Positions 11,678-23,695 of a stretch of DNA of 64,000 nucleotides are shown here, piece by piece; the first letter of the stretch is position 1, and the number at the start of each line of letters is the position of its first letter. The notes beneath the pieces were generated by a model. That model was not told where the DNA came from. It saw only the letters and a program-made list of their open reading frames with translations, and ran no database searches. The DNA is from Harmothoe impar (lineage: Eukaryota > Annelida > Polychaeta > Phyllodocida > Polynoidae). The translations under genes and the position numbers were made by a program. The DNA lies in NCBI GenBank assembly GCA_947462335.1, contig OX381710.1, positions 28,427,772 through 28,491,771 of the forward strand, written 5' to 3'.

Positions 11678-14463
11678 GGATGGATTACTTACTGCAAAAG
11701 CTATTGTCACTCAACATGTATCATACAACTGATAAATTGATCCTGGCGGTATTACTGTCCCGTGCTTGACAATCATATCAATTTACTTTACTGCCTGATT
11801 TGAAAGACGTTACCTGTACATAGTGAAATCGTGCCAATAGTAACAATTCAAAACTCATCTCTATGAACTGTAGTTTTACAAAATAGACTATGGTATCTTT
11901 GTACATGGGTAGTAGAACATATACTGTTGGATTACAGTATAAAGGGTTGGTACTACTCACAGTGTAGTAGGTGTTCCCATGTTTAAGTATACACTGTTTA
12001 CATTCTTCAAACTGTAGAATCTTGTGAGATACCCTCCTGACTATGGTTTCCTCTAATTACAATAGGTTCATGATTTAAGATCTGAAAAGTACACAGATTT
12101 CTTGTAGAAACATTGTTAACGTAAAAAACTGGAAATGAGAAAACCGGTCCAAAATTAGCCGCTAACCCCTCTTTAAGAGATGTCCTAACTGAAGCAATAC
12201 TTCTAGCTGTGCAGTTGACAGGTACTTGACGGGTTATTTATCCCGATTCAGGGACAACTTCTAATGTCAAATTTACATAAGGGACAGACATATTCTGGTT
12301 TTAATTTTCATGCTGACTGTCACTTGACACCCTACATGGGGCACCGTTCCTATTACTGTTGGAGACAGGTGGGGGTTTTGGGTAGAGCACTGGTGATATT
12401 GGGCCCTGGATATCAGGGTTTCGTGACAGGAAACCCCTGCAAAGATGGCCTTACTGACAGGCCTACATGGATGCTCAGGTTTCCTGTTGCTTCAATGTCT
12501 CTTTTTGTTGTGTACCTAATCATATCAAATGGAACTACGACTGCATTTGAATTTGGACCTTCATAGACATGCTGTATATGTTACAGTAGTACCCTTTATA
12601 CCATGGTTATCCACTTTATGCATTCAAAAGCACTGGATTACCACCGCAGTACATCAGATCTAAGTGGATAACCTCACTGACGTCACAATAATATTACAGC
12701 CGTTGGTTTACATCGCTAATGACCGACTTCACAAACGGCCCGGTTTACATGCTGAAATAAATCTGCTCTCTTTCCAAATGACCTCGTGTCTCAGCCAAGG
12801 ATCACTAGCCCTTGTGCTGGCTTATCCATCTGGTATTCTCGTGATCTCTTAACGTAATTCTTTGAACGACTCCTGAATGTATCCCTTTGATCACACCTAG
12901 CATCCAAAAATACCAAGTACAAAATAAGTTTATATATAATCATAGCAAGGACCAGCCAAAGCCCTAAATAATATCATGCCTTAATACATAATCTAACGGA
13001 CCGTCCCCTTTTCGTAATAACATTAGCATCTGATTTAGCTATAGACATGAATAATATAAACCGTATCCGCGAAAATACCCGTGGGGACTTTGCAAGTGTT
13101 GTATTGGTTGATATTGCTCTCACTGGACAAGCAATGACAAAAGGAGAATCGAGTCTGGATTAAGCCTGTCGTCTACACTCCCCAATAGCAGGCTGGGCAA
13201 GCCCTGGGTGCCGGATAAGGAGATTTATTTAATCAGAATCTTTGTCTGGGGCAATAACCGACAACTACATTATGGCGCCAAAATTGATGTCGCAGCAGAC
13301 GACTTTGGAGTTGGGTTGGGCCACCAGCTGAGACTACCACTACAGACCTATGCTACAAGACAGGGTGACTTTCAATTATGAATCACGAAATTGTAAATAG
13401 TGTTTCGGTTAGTTTTTGCAGAATGTTCGTAATGTTTTACCATGCCCCTACATATTATTATAATTATATTGGAAGTTACCGTTCGAATAGTGTATAATTT
13501 TGACGAATTACCATGGGAGTTGCCGTCTTATCAGCCAAAAACGCTTAAAAGTGCAGATGTTTTATCAATATTTTTTCTGATAAGGTCTCTCTAAGAGAGT
13601 CTCTTGTAGCATTAGCGTGGAGCTACATGGGTAGTTGGGTGGCAGGAGGCTGGGAGGTGTAGGGAGGAGCTATCTTTAGCTCACAGTAAGGGATTATTGG
13701 TGGTATCACGGCCACAGAACCAACATGATCACCGCCTCAGTCCTCTACTGCCTGCAGCTTCCCCTGTCTGAGACTCTGTGTGTCTTTGTCTGCTGAGGCT
13801 AAAAAAAAAGAAGTTGTTTAAGGCAACATGCTCCTGAGAATGAGGTTAGGTAGGTCGGATTTCATTGGGTTTTTTTTCACTGTTGAAGGTACCTGATATG
13901 AGTTGTGAATCGCTGCATCGACTCACGGACCATCAGGATGATTCACTGATTCATCCAGTAAGCATGAATATCAAAGGATTATCGGACATACATATTGAAT
14001 ATTTTTCCTCAAGTCAGACAATTATTTTGGCCACTGAAATAAGTAGGAGTGTATTCTTCCTGACCAGGAAATTGCCAAAATATAGAACATAATAAATTCT
14101 GCCATTTCCCAGTTTTTACGGTTTGTAAATCGGATAATTATTAAGGATTTTAGAGTGGAAACTCTGAAATCAGGCCTAAAAATGTGTTTCAGACCATTTT
14201 ACCGGAAAGCAACCCTTTTTTGACTTTATGGGGCTTAGAATGTGTCCATAAGATGTAGGTGCGGATAATGTGGCTACGCTCTAGCGTTATGTCTGTGTCA
14301 TTTTATGTATGTTATACTGTTATGATTCAAAATGATTTGCTTATGGTCCCTCTTATCTAATTAACCCCTTTGTCAAATCCGCATTATCCCAAAGCTTCCC
14401 GCTCATTCTTGCTAATGTTTAAATTAAGACTTCGGGGGTCTCTGGATATTGGACTACATATGG
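11678..14463. other. Non-coding stretch
   Basis: No gene is supported. An open frame at 12264-12566 (100 codons) has no motif I recognise. The patch at 13270-13330 contains TGGCGCCAAAA and, 11 bases on, a minus-strand GTCGTCTGC (13295-13303), a pairing also seen at 59.6 kb. Low-complexity GGTAGTTGGGTGGCAGGAGG-type DNA lies near 13630-13670. Confidence 0.5.
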
Positions 14464-14480
14464 TACACAGAGAAAAGAAA
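14464..14480 (+). mobile_element. Solo family D terminal repeat
   Basis: TACACAGAGAAAAGAAA matches the outer end of family D elements, but no matching right end lies nearby. It is probably a truncated copy just left of the large foldback. Confidence 0.5.
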
Positions 14481-14572
14481 GTGACAGCTCTCTCTCTCTC
14501 TGTCTGCAAAGAGAGTTAACTATTACTGCCTCTAGAAAGAGAGTCAGACTGACACCTTTTCACTTCTCAGCG

Positions 14573-14783
14573 TACACAGAGGGAAGAAACAGCGTCAAAA
14601 GCGAGTCCAGGTTGCCTCCAGAATGACTCCCCTCTTTAATTTCGAGGAGTCCAGGTCGCCTAAGGGAGCTAAGGTGACTCTCTGGCTGAACTAAGGGAGT
14701 CACCTGGGGGAGTCATATTGCCCAGAGAGCCATTCTGGAGGCAACCTGGACTCCCTTTTGACGCTGTTTCTTTTCTCTGTGTA
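14573..14783. mobile_element. Family D MITE nested in foldback arm
   Basis: The ends TACACAGAGGGAAGAAACAG and inverted TTTCTTTTCTCTGTGTA imply a TA target duplication, as for Tc1/mariner-type elements. Arms of about 55 bp contain GTCCAGGTTGCCTCCAGAAT and its complement. The interior repeats GAGTC/GACTC many times, for example GGGAGTCACCTGGGGGAGTC. It is closely similar to 62775-63016. Confidence 0.85.
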
Positions 14784-15264
14784 GGTTACTCCATGAACAT
14801 TCTCCGTATTGACTCTCTCATTCCCCCTTTCATTTCTGAGTAGGCCGCCTGCGTGTGTCTGTGTCCAGCTGTCTCTTTGTCCTGCATGTTCCCTCACATC
14901 GTCACTACATGACCATAGGCCACATTCTACAAGGCTGTTAGGCTACATAATGTCAGCAAGAGGCGAACCTGGGGATATAAATAGACCACATGATCCCTCA
15001 TAGAACCTCCCATGTCAATGTGTGCCAGGCGGTTATCCTTTTAAGGAGTAGACCTACTGATATGGAAGCAGAGACAAGACAAAGGGACTGGCAGAATGAA
15101 AGAACAACTTAGGCAGCAGCTATAGTAGAGGAGTAGGCTCTATACTGAGGGAAATGATCGAGATGCCTTAGCAAAAACAAAAGAAGACATACATGGGGAG
15201 GGTATGAGGGAGAAAAAACAGGAATAAAGAGTCTACAAGTGTGAGGAGAGATGGGTAGAAAGTA

Positions 15265-15337
<73 letters not shown>

Positions 15338-15352
15338 AAGAGAGAGAGAGAG
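15265..15352 (+). repeat. GA microsatellite
   Basis: About 88 bp of (GA)n with a few AGAT and AAAG interruptions, lying in the spacer of the foldback element. Confidence 0.95.
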
Positions 15353-15555
15353 CTATACGGATAGGGAAAAGACAGAGTGACAGAGGAGAGAGGGGTAAAT
15401 GAAGGTGCGAGAAGACATGCAGGACAAAGAGTCAGCTGGACACAGACACCACACCGCAGGTGGCTTTCTCAGAAATGAAAGAGTAAATGAGAAATTCAAT
15501 GCGGAGAGAAATTAAATGGCGTCAGTCTGATCTGACTTTCTTTCTAGAGGCAGCC

Positions 15556-15832
15556 ATGTCGCTCGGCGCAATCAAAATACCTTGGGGAACATGCAACGGC
15601 TTTATATTATGGTTGGGATGCATGGGGAGTGATCAGGTTATTAATACAATCATGGTACTTCAAGTACAGACCAACAATAGTCCTCAGACAAAGCCGACCT
15701 GAGGATCACCCTGGTTGAAGAAACCAGGGTAGCATACATAAAAGCAATGAATAGAGCCCCTTAGAACATTATGACTTGGAGGGGGTGCTTGTGGGTATAC
15801 GGCCGGCAGGTAACCCCTGTGGGGGTAACCTT
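15556..15832. other. Short non-coding stretch
   Basis: It contains the small inverted pair AACCAGGGT / ACCCTGGTT near 15707-15730. Nothing else was recognised. Confidence 0.5.
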
Positions 15833-16074
15833 GAACCTTTAAGGACGGCATTATACATAACGGTTTTGTGCTGATGTGTCCTCATGATGCACAGCGGAAT
15901 CCTCGCAGGTATCGCATTGGTGCATCATACACAACCCACGGGAGTGTATCAACCCTGCAGGGTCGGCATGCATAATGGATGAGTCCAGCATCGGCGAGTG
16001 CTACTTGTATAAGCATCGTTATAGTAAAATGGCATGGTGATTTAAAGCCAGCATGCTGGCCTTAAAGGGTTAAA
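15833..16074. mobile_element. Family A MITE-like element, copy 2
   Basis: It begins GAACCTTTAAGGACGGCAT and ends with CTGGCCTTAAAGGGTTAA, an inverted match. The interior has TGATGCACAGC, GGTGCATCATAC and CCCTGCAGGGTCGGCATG, recalling copy 1. It is about 240 bp and non-coding. Confidence 0.7.
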
Positions 16075-17943
16075 GGAGGATCGCATGACTCGCTGTTGGC
16101 GGGGCAGTCTTGGCCGGCCAGTGCGAGCTGCTCAGAGCTGCTCAGAGGGGGAGTGGATTAACTCGGCCGTCAGGATTAATCAGACAAGTCAAATCGCAAT
16201 CGATCCGTCGAGTAGGAGTCGCTAGTGTGGGGTGTGTGGAGGAGGTGGTAGGTGGTAGACGGCAGCATCTGTGCCACAGGAGTAGGGAACTCACTCCTCA
16301 ATCCGACACCACTCAACAATCTAGCCTCATACCCTATTCTCTTCTCACCATGTTCCTCCACTACCTCGCGGCATCTACCTACACTGTAAAAGGTGACCCC
16401 AAAAATATGTCCTTTTGTACTGTAAACCAACAGTACATTCTACTGCCCGTGGACACTTATTACTGTACCATAGTATATACCACTGCTCAGCTACATTAAC
16501 TTCTAACTGTGTAGCCATCCACACCTCTACTGCATGTATAATACTTTAAATGTATGTATATGTATATAAATTGCCACCCCTCGTGACCTTATAAATATAC
16601 AACATCCAGACCCTTCACATTGTCTTCCCCCATGACCTTATAATTATCCCACAACCAGACACCCATATTATATCCCCAAATCCATGGTAGTTAAAACTAG
16701 GGGACCGTGGATGTTATGGTAGTCTATTGGAATGGTACGGCGTGGTTCCTGCCCGTTCGTTATATTCCAATGCATGTTCTATGGGTGTACTCATTGGCCA
16801 TACCAAGGTTCTCTCCGTCTGCTACTATCGAGTTGGCGGTCTGATCCAGGCACCATTGGGGCTCCCAACCCACACCCAGCCTCTCGTCCCACTGCCGCCC
16901 GCCCGCCCAAACGACCGGCCGCCTGCCTGCCACACTTTTACTACTACCGTGCGTGCGACGAGGGGACTGGATACATGACCTGAATGGCAAGGACGTTCTA
17001 GTACTCCAACACAGGGAATGCCATTCACTGTACGGCTCGGTATGAGGAGCCTTGGAGGAAGGATACATGACAGACCAAGGCTGCCACTGCTACCCACCTC
17101 CTCCTACAGACCTATCTCCTCCTCCAGGTGCTGCTATTTTGGGTACAAGTTCTGGGTTTGATAAAAAGAGAAATAATGATAATAGAAAAAGAAGAATCCT
17201 TCACCAGTGCAAAGGACAATGAACGAGAGGTTACTCCCATGGAACACTCCTAATTGTGGTTTGTGTGGTCTTTTTTTTAAAGGTGGATGGGCGGCGGGCT
17301 TTGCAAATTGTGTTTAAATATATGCCAGCATCGACCCCTGGGTTCGTGCAACACCAGAACTGGGACAAAGGAAACGGAGGAAGGAAGGAGGGGATTAAAA
17401 AGGTAGCAGAGAGGACAAGGCCCAGTCGCAATTAAACTAAATTAGAACCAGCTCTGTGTAGCTCACAGAAAGAAAAATAATACACGTGTAAGGCGGCGTC
17501 AATCCACTCAGGAGCAGGTGCTTCTAGAACCTGTGACTCGGGAATGATACTCCTGTGACCTGAAGAATGGAAAGGGAAACCCCCTTGCAGTTTTACATGT
17601 TATACTTGCAGAGCGCTACATAATTATGTAATAAAATGTTACAATATTATGTGACTCGTCCTGACTAAAGGGACCTTCAATCACCACAAGGCTACGGAAT
17701 TACTATGTAGTGAACATTGGACTGAAGATGCATTAGGGTGTTTTTTATGAAGAACACAATATTATTCTTATTAAAATTCCATAATTGGGACTCACGTCCT
17801 ACACTTGAAATACGCAAAGTACGTGTTATCTGTAGGAATGACACATGATAAGTTCTGATTGCCATGGAAACCTTGGTCTAAATAATGGGAGATATTGGTC
17901 ACACTTTTTCTATTGATATGTCATCCATATAACTCAGAACTGC

Positions 17944-17977
17944 AAACATACTGTGGCAATTTCTCCACAGTATGTTT
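17944..17977. repeat. Short perfect hairpin
   Basis: The arms AAACATACTGTGG and CCACAGTATGTTT (13 bp each) are separated by 8 bases. The stem does not continue outward, so it is too short for a typical microRNA precursor. Confidence 0.6.
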
Positions 17978-18466
17978 CTATCCTAAACGATTTATTTTAT
18001 TTGGTTATTTTTTCAACAAGTCAATCATTATTGTTATTGGCATTTATTAATAATGGGTTTAATAATATTCATATTATGATACATTTTAGATTCGCGGTTA
18101 CATCATCAACTCATATCCGTGAAGCGATTCCCACAAAACTATCAAGAGTACTTCCGCTCATGATTCCGATTCTCCTGCATTGAAAGGATCCTGACACAAA
18201 CATTTATGTGTGTTATTGGGTTAAATAATACAATTACATAATAATGTTTTAGACCTTGAACATGCTTATTGCATTACTGCCGCTAGTACTCCTCCCCGTC
18301 GGATGTCCCATTTCTTACCTGCCTGGTCACATATTGCTTAAGAAAGTAATAATTGGGTGTTGGGTTACAGGACACTGAACATTGGGAATCAAATCAATTC
18401 AATATAATATGTCAATCACTAAGTTGCTACTACATGAAATATGCCGTCTGAGGTTTCAGAAAAATA

Positions 18467-18500
18467 CCCCCCCCCCCCCACACGGCGCCCCCCCCCCCCC
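18467..18500 (+). repeat. Twin poly-C runs
   Basis: Two runs of 13 C are separated by ACACGGCG. On the minus strand this gives two long G tracts, with G-quadruplex potential and a high chance of length error in assembly. Confidence 0.9.
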
Positions 18501-20955
18501 AATTAGCACTTAAGTTATATTGAAAAAAAACCACGCCAATTAGATGTATGGTTGTAGATCTATACTTGTGGTGCATTTGTAGCAAACTACATGTCTTGTA
18601 TAACATTACATGGTAGTGGGAGGGCGTCGGAGCTGGAGTTAATTTAGCTGACGCTATGAGCCCTTGATGGGTCTCAATGAAGTGGTGCCTGGTGGGTCGG
18701 GGAGGGGGTACATGATGGTAAGGGTGCTGGTGGTGCTGGTGGTAGGTAGGTGCTGGTGGTGGCGGTGACACTTTTATGGGTAGGCTTACCCTATGAGTCT
18801 GCCCTCGTTGCCCCCTCACCCTGGAGGCAACGCCCTCCTGTGCCTGGACCATTAACCCCCCCCCCCCTCTCCCCACCATAGCATTTCTCCCCGTCTTACC
18901 CAGAAATATCGAACACCGCACTCCTGTCAAACTCCACAAAGGTCATACTCTTGGCCAACTACTGTGTCACCACTTCATTCTTTGCACATGTCACGTCCCT
19001 TTGTGGTACCACTACCTACCAGGTGTTCTCCTCCAAGGACATGTCATACAAGCCACATCTATTGCATAGTTAATAATCCCTCCATCCAGGGCCTGAATGT
19101 GCTACTTTGTATTATAGAGAGAAGGGCAGTGTCTGAATGTCCTCTGTGCCACACTCAATGATGTGCATTGATACCAATGAGAACAGAGCCATATACCCAT
19201 TACTGGTACTGATACTGAAGATTCAGCATCAGCGTTTTATACCCGTGTACTTGATTGTGCAAAATGAACCCTGATTAGCAGTTCTATACTTGCTATAGTA
19301 AATGACATGAACAATCCTCTCTTGGGATAATATACTGTCAAAATGCGTGCACACCTTGATAATGATATAATAACACTATGGTGATACTAGGAACACACTT
19401 GTTCTATGATCCGACAACTATTCCCTACCTTTTATCGTGACGTTTGTCACCACAGTCCTCATAGACCTACTGTAATCTCACCCCTATCCACCCAGTAGGC
19501 AGTCACGCCCTGGGGCTACTACCACCCACCTCACCATCACCCACCCCTGCCTCCATAACACTGTCCAGACGGACATAAAATCATGGTAACAAAGAATTAT
19601 GACCGCTCTATCCACCTACTCACTCACATCTCTCACTCCAGACTGTCTAACTCACATTTTCCCGCCCATTCCGAACCCCATTCACCCTCTTTCCTTTCCC
19701 ACTTAGAGAATTATATTGCTGTGCCTTCCCCTTGATTTCTATCCCTTTAATATGTTTCTCCTATCCTGTCATGTCTGTTATTCCAGAACTAGGCCTTTAT
19801 GTCACAACGCTATTCCTGGTAGATGTCCCGTACTGCACGATCCCCTACCATCCATTCTCCAGCCTCCAGCCTCTCCCACCTGTTTCCTCCCCTACCTCTT
19901 CCCATTCTTATGCCCATAACCCTCCCCTCTACTACCGATACGTTACCTTTTATGGCAACCGACCCCCCTTTCTGAGGGGGTAACATATTGGGGTAGTCTG
20001 GGTGCAACCAAATAAACCCAGTGATGAGTTGCTCTTTCTGGGAACCGCGAGCTGCTCCCCTCCTCCGTCGGCCACCTGACATAAGGTCATCAGTGCAGCG
20101 GTCCCCTGCCCCTAAAGGGTGCAGGCCGACCTGTGTATCATCCAAGGCCAAACGCAGGACCATGCATGCCTGGTGTGCCCATTCTGGGAAAGTCCCGACG
20201 TAAACGCAATCGTTAACCCATCCTTAACCCGAGCCGTTAAGCTTTTTTCTGAGGCTTTACCTAGAATGCATCTGGGCTGGAGGGTTTATTTTTAGCATCG
20301 AGTCTTCTTGGAATCCTAATTTGCATAATGTATGATGCACCGGGCACACGGCTCTCTCTAGGGTGACAGCTGATTCACGGCTTAACATGGTACCACACCC
20401 TTTGAACCCTGCGGCATGTTATACATCTTATTCTTGATGCTAATTTACAGAAGAGAATTATATGTTCTCTACCACTCGAGTATTCAATTGAGTAGATGTG
20501 GTATGAAATACAGTGGCTGCGAACATTTGGTTTGACCTCTACTACGACAATACTTCTAATGCGAAAATATGGGTTGATCTCTGATATGACAATCAGTCGC
20601 ATTGGAGTAATTCAGGAAATGAGAATATTATTTTAGGAAAAAAATTAAGAAATGGTATCAGTAATCAGCATACTTGACATAATAAATTATAACAAGCAAA
20701 CAACAATAGATACACTAATAGTAAACGATGTAGCTAAAGATCGGATTGTAAGTTGTATGTACACATCTTCCTTTACTATGATATGTATAAGATGACGGGG
20801 TTGAAGCATAGACGCTGGTTATATATTATATATACCACATCTGCAGTCTGTATAAATATTGCATACATTTACTGGTGGCCCTGGGTGAGTACGTCCAAAC
20901 CTATCATGCGCAGTAGGGGGTCTGGAGAACGAGTGCAGAGATGGTAGAGACAGCT

Positions 20956-20976
20956 ATGTGTGTGTGTGTGTGTGTG
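20956..20976 (+). repeat. TG microsatellite
   Basis: (TG)n of about 21 bp followed by a G-rich tail. Confidence 0.9.
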
Positions 20977-21398
20977 AGGGGGGTGGGGGAAGGATGGGTG
21001 AGGGTGGATAGGTGCGTGACATTAGGCAGTAAATATAGCTGGATGTTTATCAACAGCCCTAAATACATGTAACAGCTCGCAACGCCCGCTGTTAAAACCA
21101 ACCATCAAATATTAACTATGACAAATGAGGTCGGTGTGCCTGGCTGTCTCCCGTTTACAATGCTGTGGCATGCGGCCATTGCCTTCCTATTTCAGTCTCA
21201 GTGGCTGGTATTGTGGTTTTCAAATTGTACTCGTGTCGCCTATTGTTAATTTTAGATCGCAGGCATGTGTTATTACAATTGGTGCTAAATCACAGTGACA
21301 TGGGTGTTGTAATGGGTATCAAAACTGTAACCCACTGTGCAATATATATGAGGTTAAGAGAATACGATGTAGACAGTGCTATCAGTGGTTTCAGACCT

Positions 21399-21540
21399 TG
21401 AATTGAATTGAAATTTCTTTTATCTATCCTGGCAAAATGTTGGCCTAGAAGACCGTGTTATACAAACACCAGCAATTCCGATGAGCGGAGGTAATAAGGG
21501 CAAGTAGGCCCCGATAATATAGCAAAATAGCAAAGAAACG
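21399..21540 (-). mobile_element. Possible LINE 3' tail, minus strand
   Basis: TTGAATTGAATTGAAATTTC reads on the minus strand as an ATTCAATTCAA-type short-repeat tail, which ends many CR1/L2-like LINEs in invertebrates. The preceding minus-strand sequence (AACACGGTCTTCTAGGCC) would be the 3' UTR. No reverse transcriptase frame is visible upstream, so the copy would be severely 5'-truncated. Confidence 0.35.
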
Positions 21541-22112
21541 CTCATTTAGGAGCATGTCCCTGCTATGTATACCTTACCTAGCCACATTTGTAAATTTTCG
21601 TGTTAGAATTTGGTATTTCTAATGGTGATTTTTACCATGGCTAAGTTAGTATACTTGTTTGAGCATGGGTTTACTTAAATGCATTGCTTTGATAAGAATC
21701 TAAAATGATTTTCAACAAGAAATGGTAGACTGGTGAAAAGAGCTCCGCTGCAAATGGGCAGAATAGACATTCTTAACTTGAAGATATATGACCATTTTAT
21801 AAAGACAATGGATAACTTGTTCTTCACTCGGGTCCCGAGCCTTATAAATGCTCACAACCATCGTGCATTATAAAGTAACAGAGAGTCTCGACATGAAGAA
21901 CATCGTTTTCTATTCTCTTAAATAACTCAGGTCCGAGGGGGTTATCTAACTTAACCTTCGGTTATGTGAAAATTATCAAGGTGTGAAATGCTTTGTCTTA
22001 GCCCTCCATCATTTGGTTAAACATCCATACCCAATCATGCATGTACAGTTGTGTTTATTGTATAATACGAGCCATACTCATGCATGTCTAATTTAATGTA
22101 TACCCACATACA
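21541..22112. other. AT-rich non-coding stretch
   Basis: Nothing was recognised. Confidence 0.45.
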
Positions 22113-22364
22113 TACCCAGGAAACTGGGGTGAGGCTAGAGCATACTAGTGCCAGCTAGGGCGAACTACTTTTGTGCCTAGCTCAAGGGGTGAGGTAGTGT
22201 GAGCTTTGGGTGAGGTGCCCTAGCCCTTCCGCATGCCCACCCAATCCCACCCAGTGGCTAGCTGGTGGTGGGGGAACTTGGGTGAGAGGTGGGTGAGGGC
22301 TTGCACAATGTGTGGGGTTGTCCAGTGTGCAGTATATATCAGTTACTTATATGTCAACACCTCA

Positions 22365-22465
22365 CACCCACACTGTAGTATAGTGGTCAGCACCATAGCC
22401 TTGTACCCCAAAGGTCCAGGGTTCGTGACTCGGTCATGTCAACCTACCCACCATTTTTTCTTCAT
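22365..22465 (+). mobile_element. tRNA-derived SINE, copy 1
   Basis: The head has a box A-like TAGTATAGTGGTCAG (22376-22390) and a box B-like GGTTCGTGACTC (22420-22431), the spacing expected of a tRNA-derived RNA polymerase III promoter and closest in style to tRNA-Asp/Glu. A family tail, GTCAACCTACCCACCATTTT, follows. The acceptor stem does not pair, so it is not a functional tRNA. Confidence 0.7.
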
Positions 22466-22482
22466 AAAAATAGAAAATTGAA

Positions 22483-22579
22483 GATAAAATGGTGGGAAGG
22501 TTGACATGGCTGAGTCACGAACCCTGGACCTTTGGGATACAAGGTGACTGTGATGACCACTAGACTATCATGTGGGTAT
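22483..22579 (-). mobile_element. tRNA-derived SINE, copy 2 (inverted)
   Basis: This is the complement of copy 1 and pairs with it tail-to-tail across a spacer of about 20 bases. On the minus strand it has box A-like TAGTCTAGTGGTCATC and box B-like GGTTCGTGACTC. The two would converge if transcribed and fold into a hairpin of about 95 bp. Confidence 0.7.
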
Positions 22580-22894
22580 ACAAGGTTGGAATATCTAGGG
22601 AACCTATATGTATTGTACATTGGAATGTTTTAACCTTTTGTTCCTAGCATTGCCCTCACACAAGCCTGAATCTTGTGCTAGCCCTATCCAGCTCTCTGTG
22701 ATGTTACCCAAATCCAGGCTTGATGGCTGGGACTGTGTGGCACTGTGGAAGAGTTACAAAAGGGGCTTGCAGTAGCATAAGGAAAGCCCTTATGCAGCTA
22801 TGATGTGAGTTCTCCCAGTTGCCCCTTGTTTTAAGAACAATAGACCAGTGACATATATTTTGTCGACAATTGTAAAGTTACATTAGTAAAAATA

Positions 22895-22998
22895 AGAAAA
22901 AATGGTGGGTAGGTTGACATGGCCGAGTCTTGAACCCTGGACCTTTCACATACAAAGCGCCAGTGATGACCACTATACTATCGGATCTGTGTTGGGTG
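22895..22998 (-). mobile_element. tRNA-derived SINE, copy 3
   Basis: On the minus strand it has TAGTATAGTGGTCATCAC (box A region), GGTTCAAGACTCGGCC (box B region) and the tail GTCAACCTACCCACCATTTT. It keeps better box sequences than copies 1 and 2, and lies in the same orientation as copy 2 within the same 1.16-kb element. Confidence 0.7.
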
Positions 22999-23328
22999 GC
23001 CATATAAAGGAACCTCTATTTATCCACCATGGCAATACACAACCTACTAAATACTGGTGTGCATACTTGGGGAACCTTGGGCAAGGTGGTGTGCCAGCAC
23101 ACAGACCAGAGGGTCACCCTCAGTGTGGGTTTGGGCAGAGGAGGCTATAGGCACAAGGCTTGCCCAGTCTAGCTCATAGGGTGAGCTTCTACACACAGGG
23201 CTCACCCTACCTTGCTCTATGGGCAATGCTCGCACCAGTCTCACCCTTCCTCACCCCAGTTTCCTGGGTAACACTGACTTATGGTTGCAGTTCACAGACC
23301 AACTCTCGCAATTTCGCACATATTTTTA

Positions 23329-23537
23329 CCAGGTTCTCGTTGTTCTTTTCTCTTTGCGATGTGTACTTCCATTTTTCAGCTATTTTACAGGTTTCAAGGA
23401 AAAATGATAGTACTAATCGATGTTAATGACTGTGTTCTTTTAATCAATACCCCCCCCCCCCCCTTTCTGCAAAACCTGTAAGATAGCTGAGCAAAAGGAG
23501 ACTTCACAAAGAGAGAAAATCTCTGGGAACCTGTTCC
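23329..23537. mobile_element. Imperfect foldback element
   Basis: The left arm (23330-23403, from AGGTTCTCG to TTTTACAGGTTTC) and right arm (23463-23536, from AAAACCTGTAAGATAGCTGA to GGGAACCT) are complementary at roughly three quarters of positions. The loop contains a 14-base C run (23450-23463). Confidence 0.6.
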
Positions 23538-23695
23538 AATCAACTGCGGAACGGGCAGAAATTATACATGAAATGAAAACCGTAAGAGGGCCTATAAGTA
23601 TTTGCTGAATGCTCACACGAGTCTGCAGCATGCATGTAGGCGTTGGCTAGACTTCGTGCTGTACACCCACCACAATGTCTGATGTCTTGTTTTGG

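Larger units (their letters stand above)
14526..15555. mobile_element. Large foldback element, interrupted by a younger MITE
   Basis: The left arm (14526-14890, including an insertion) and right arm (about 15412-15555) are inverted copies. CTGCCTCTAGAAAGA and CAGACTGAC at the left outer end, and CTTTCATTTCTGAG, GTCTGTGTCCAGCTG and CTTTGTCCTGCATG further in, all recur in reverse on the right. The left arm is split by a family D MITE at 14573-14783; the right arm is not. The spacer holds a long GA microsatellite. There is no coding frame. Confidence 0.75.
16075..21398. other. Long non-coding stretch
   Basis: No gene is supported. A small perfect hairpin lies at 17944-17977 (AAACATACTGTGG, 8-base loop, mirror arm). 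Two 13-base C runs lie at 18467-18500. A GGTGCTGGTGGTGG-type purine-rich stretch lies at 18720-18770, and C/T-rich DNA at 19490-19930. An open frame of 169 codons on the minus strand at 18430-18939 crosses both C runs and is low complexity. A CpG-containing patch lies at 16080-16230. Confidence 0.55.
22113..23270. mobile_element. 1.16-kb element with perfect TIRs, host of three SINEs
   Basis: CCCAGGAAACTGGGGTGAGG begins at 22115 and its exact complement ends at 23268. With the flanking TA, 22 bp match perfectly, consistent with a TA target duplication. Subterminal DNA on both sides is rich in GGGTGAG/CTCACCC. The middle holds three tRNA-derived SINE copies. No transposase frame is seen, so this is a non-autonomous DNA transposon or foldback. 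Confidence 0.65.

Noticed and set aside
17944..17977. microRNA precursor
   Set aside because: The stem is only 13 bp and does not extend outward; a precursor needs about twice that.
18430..18939. 169-codon minus-strand frame
   Set aside because: It crosses two poly-C runs and a GGT-repeat stretch, and the product is low-complexity Pro/His/Gly.
20200..20260. Another family A copy (TTAACCCATCCTTAACCCG)
   Set aside because: Only a few words match; the interior motifs and the second end are absent.
22365..22465. Functional tRNA gene
   Set aside because: Boxes A and B are present, but the acceptor stem does not pair and a SINE tail follows. Two sibling copies share the same tail.
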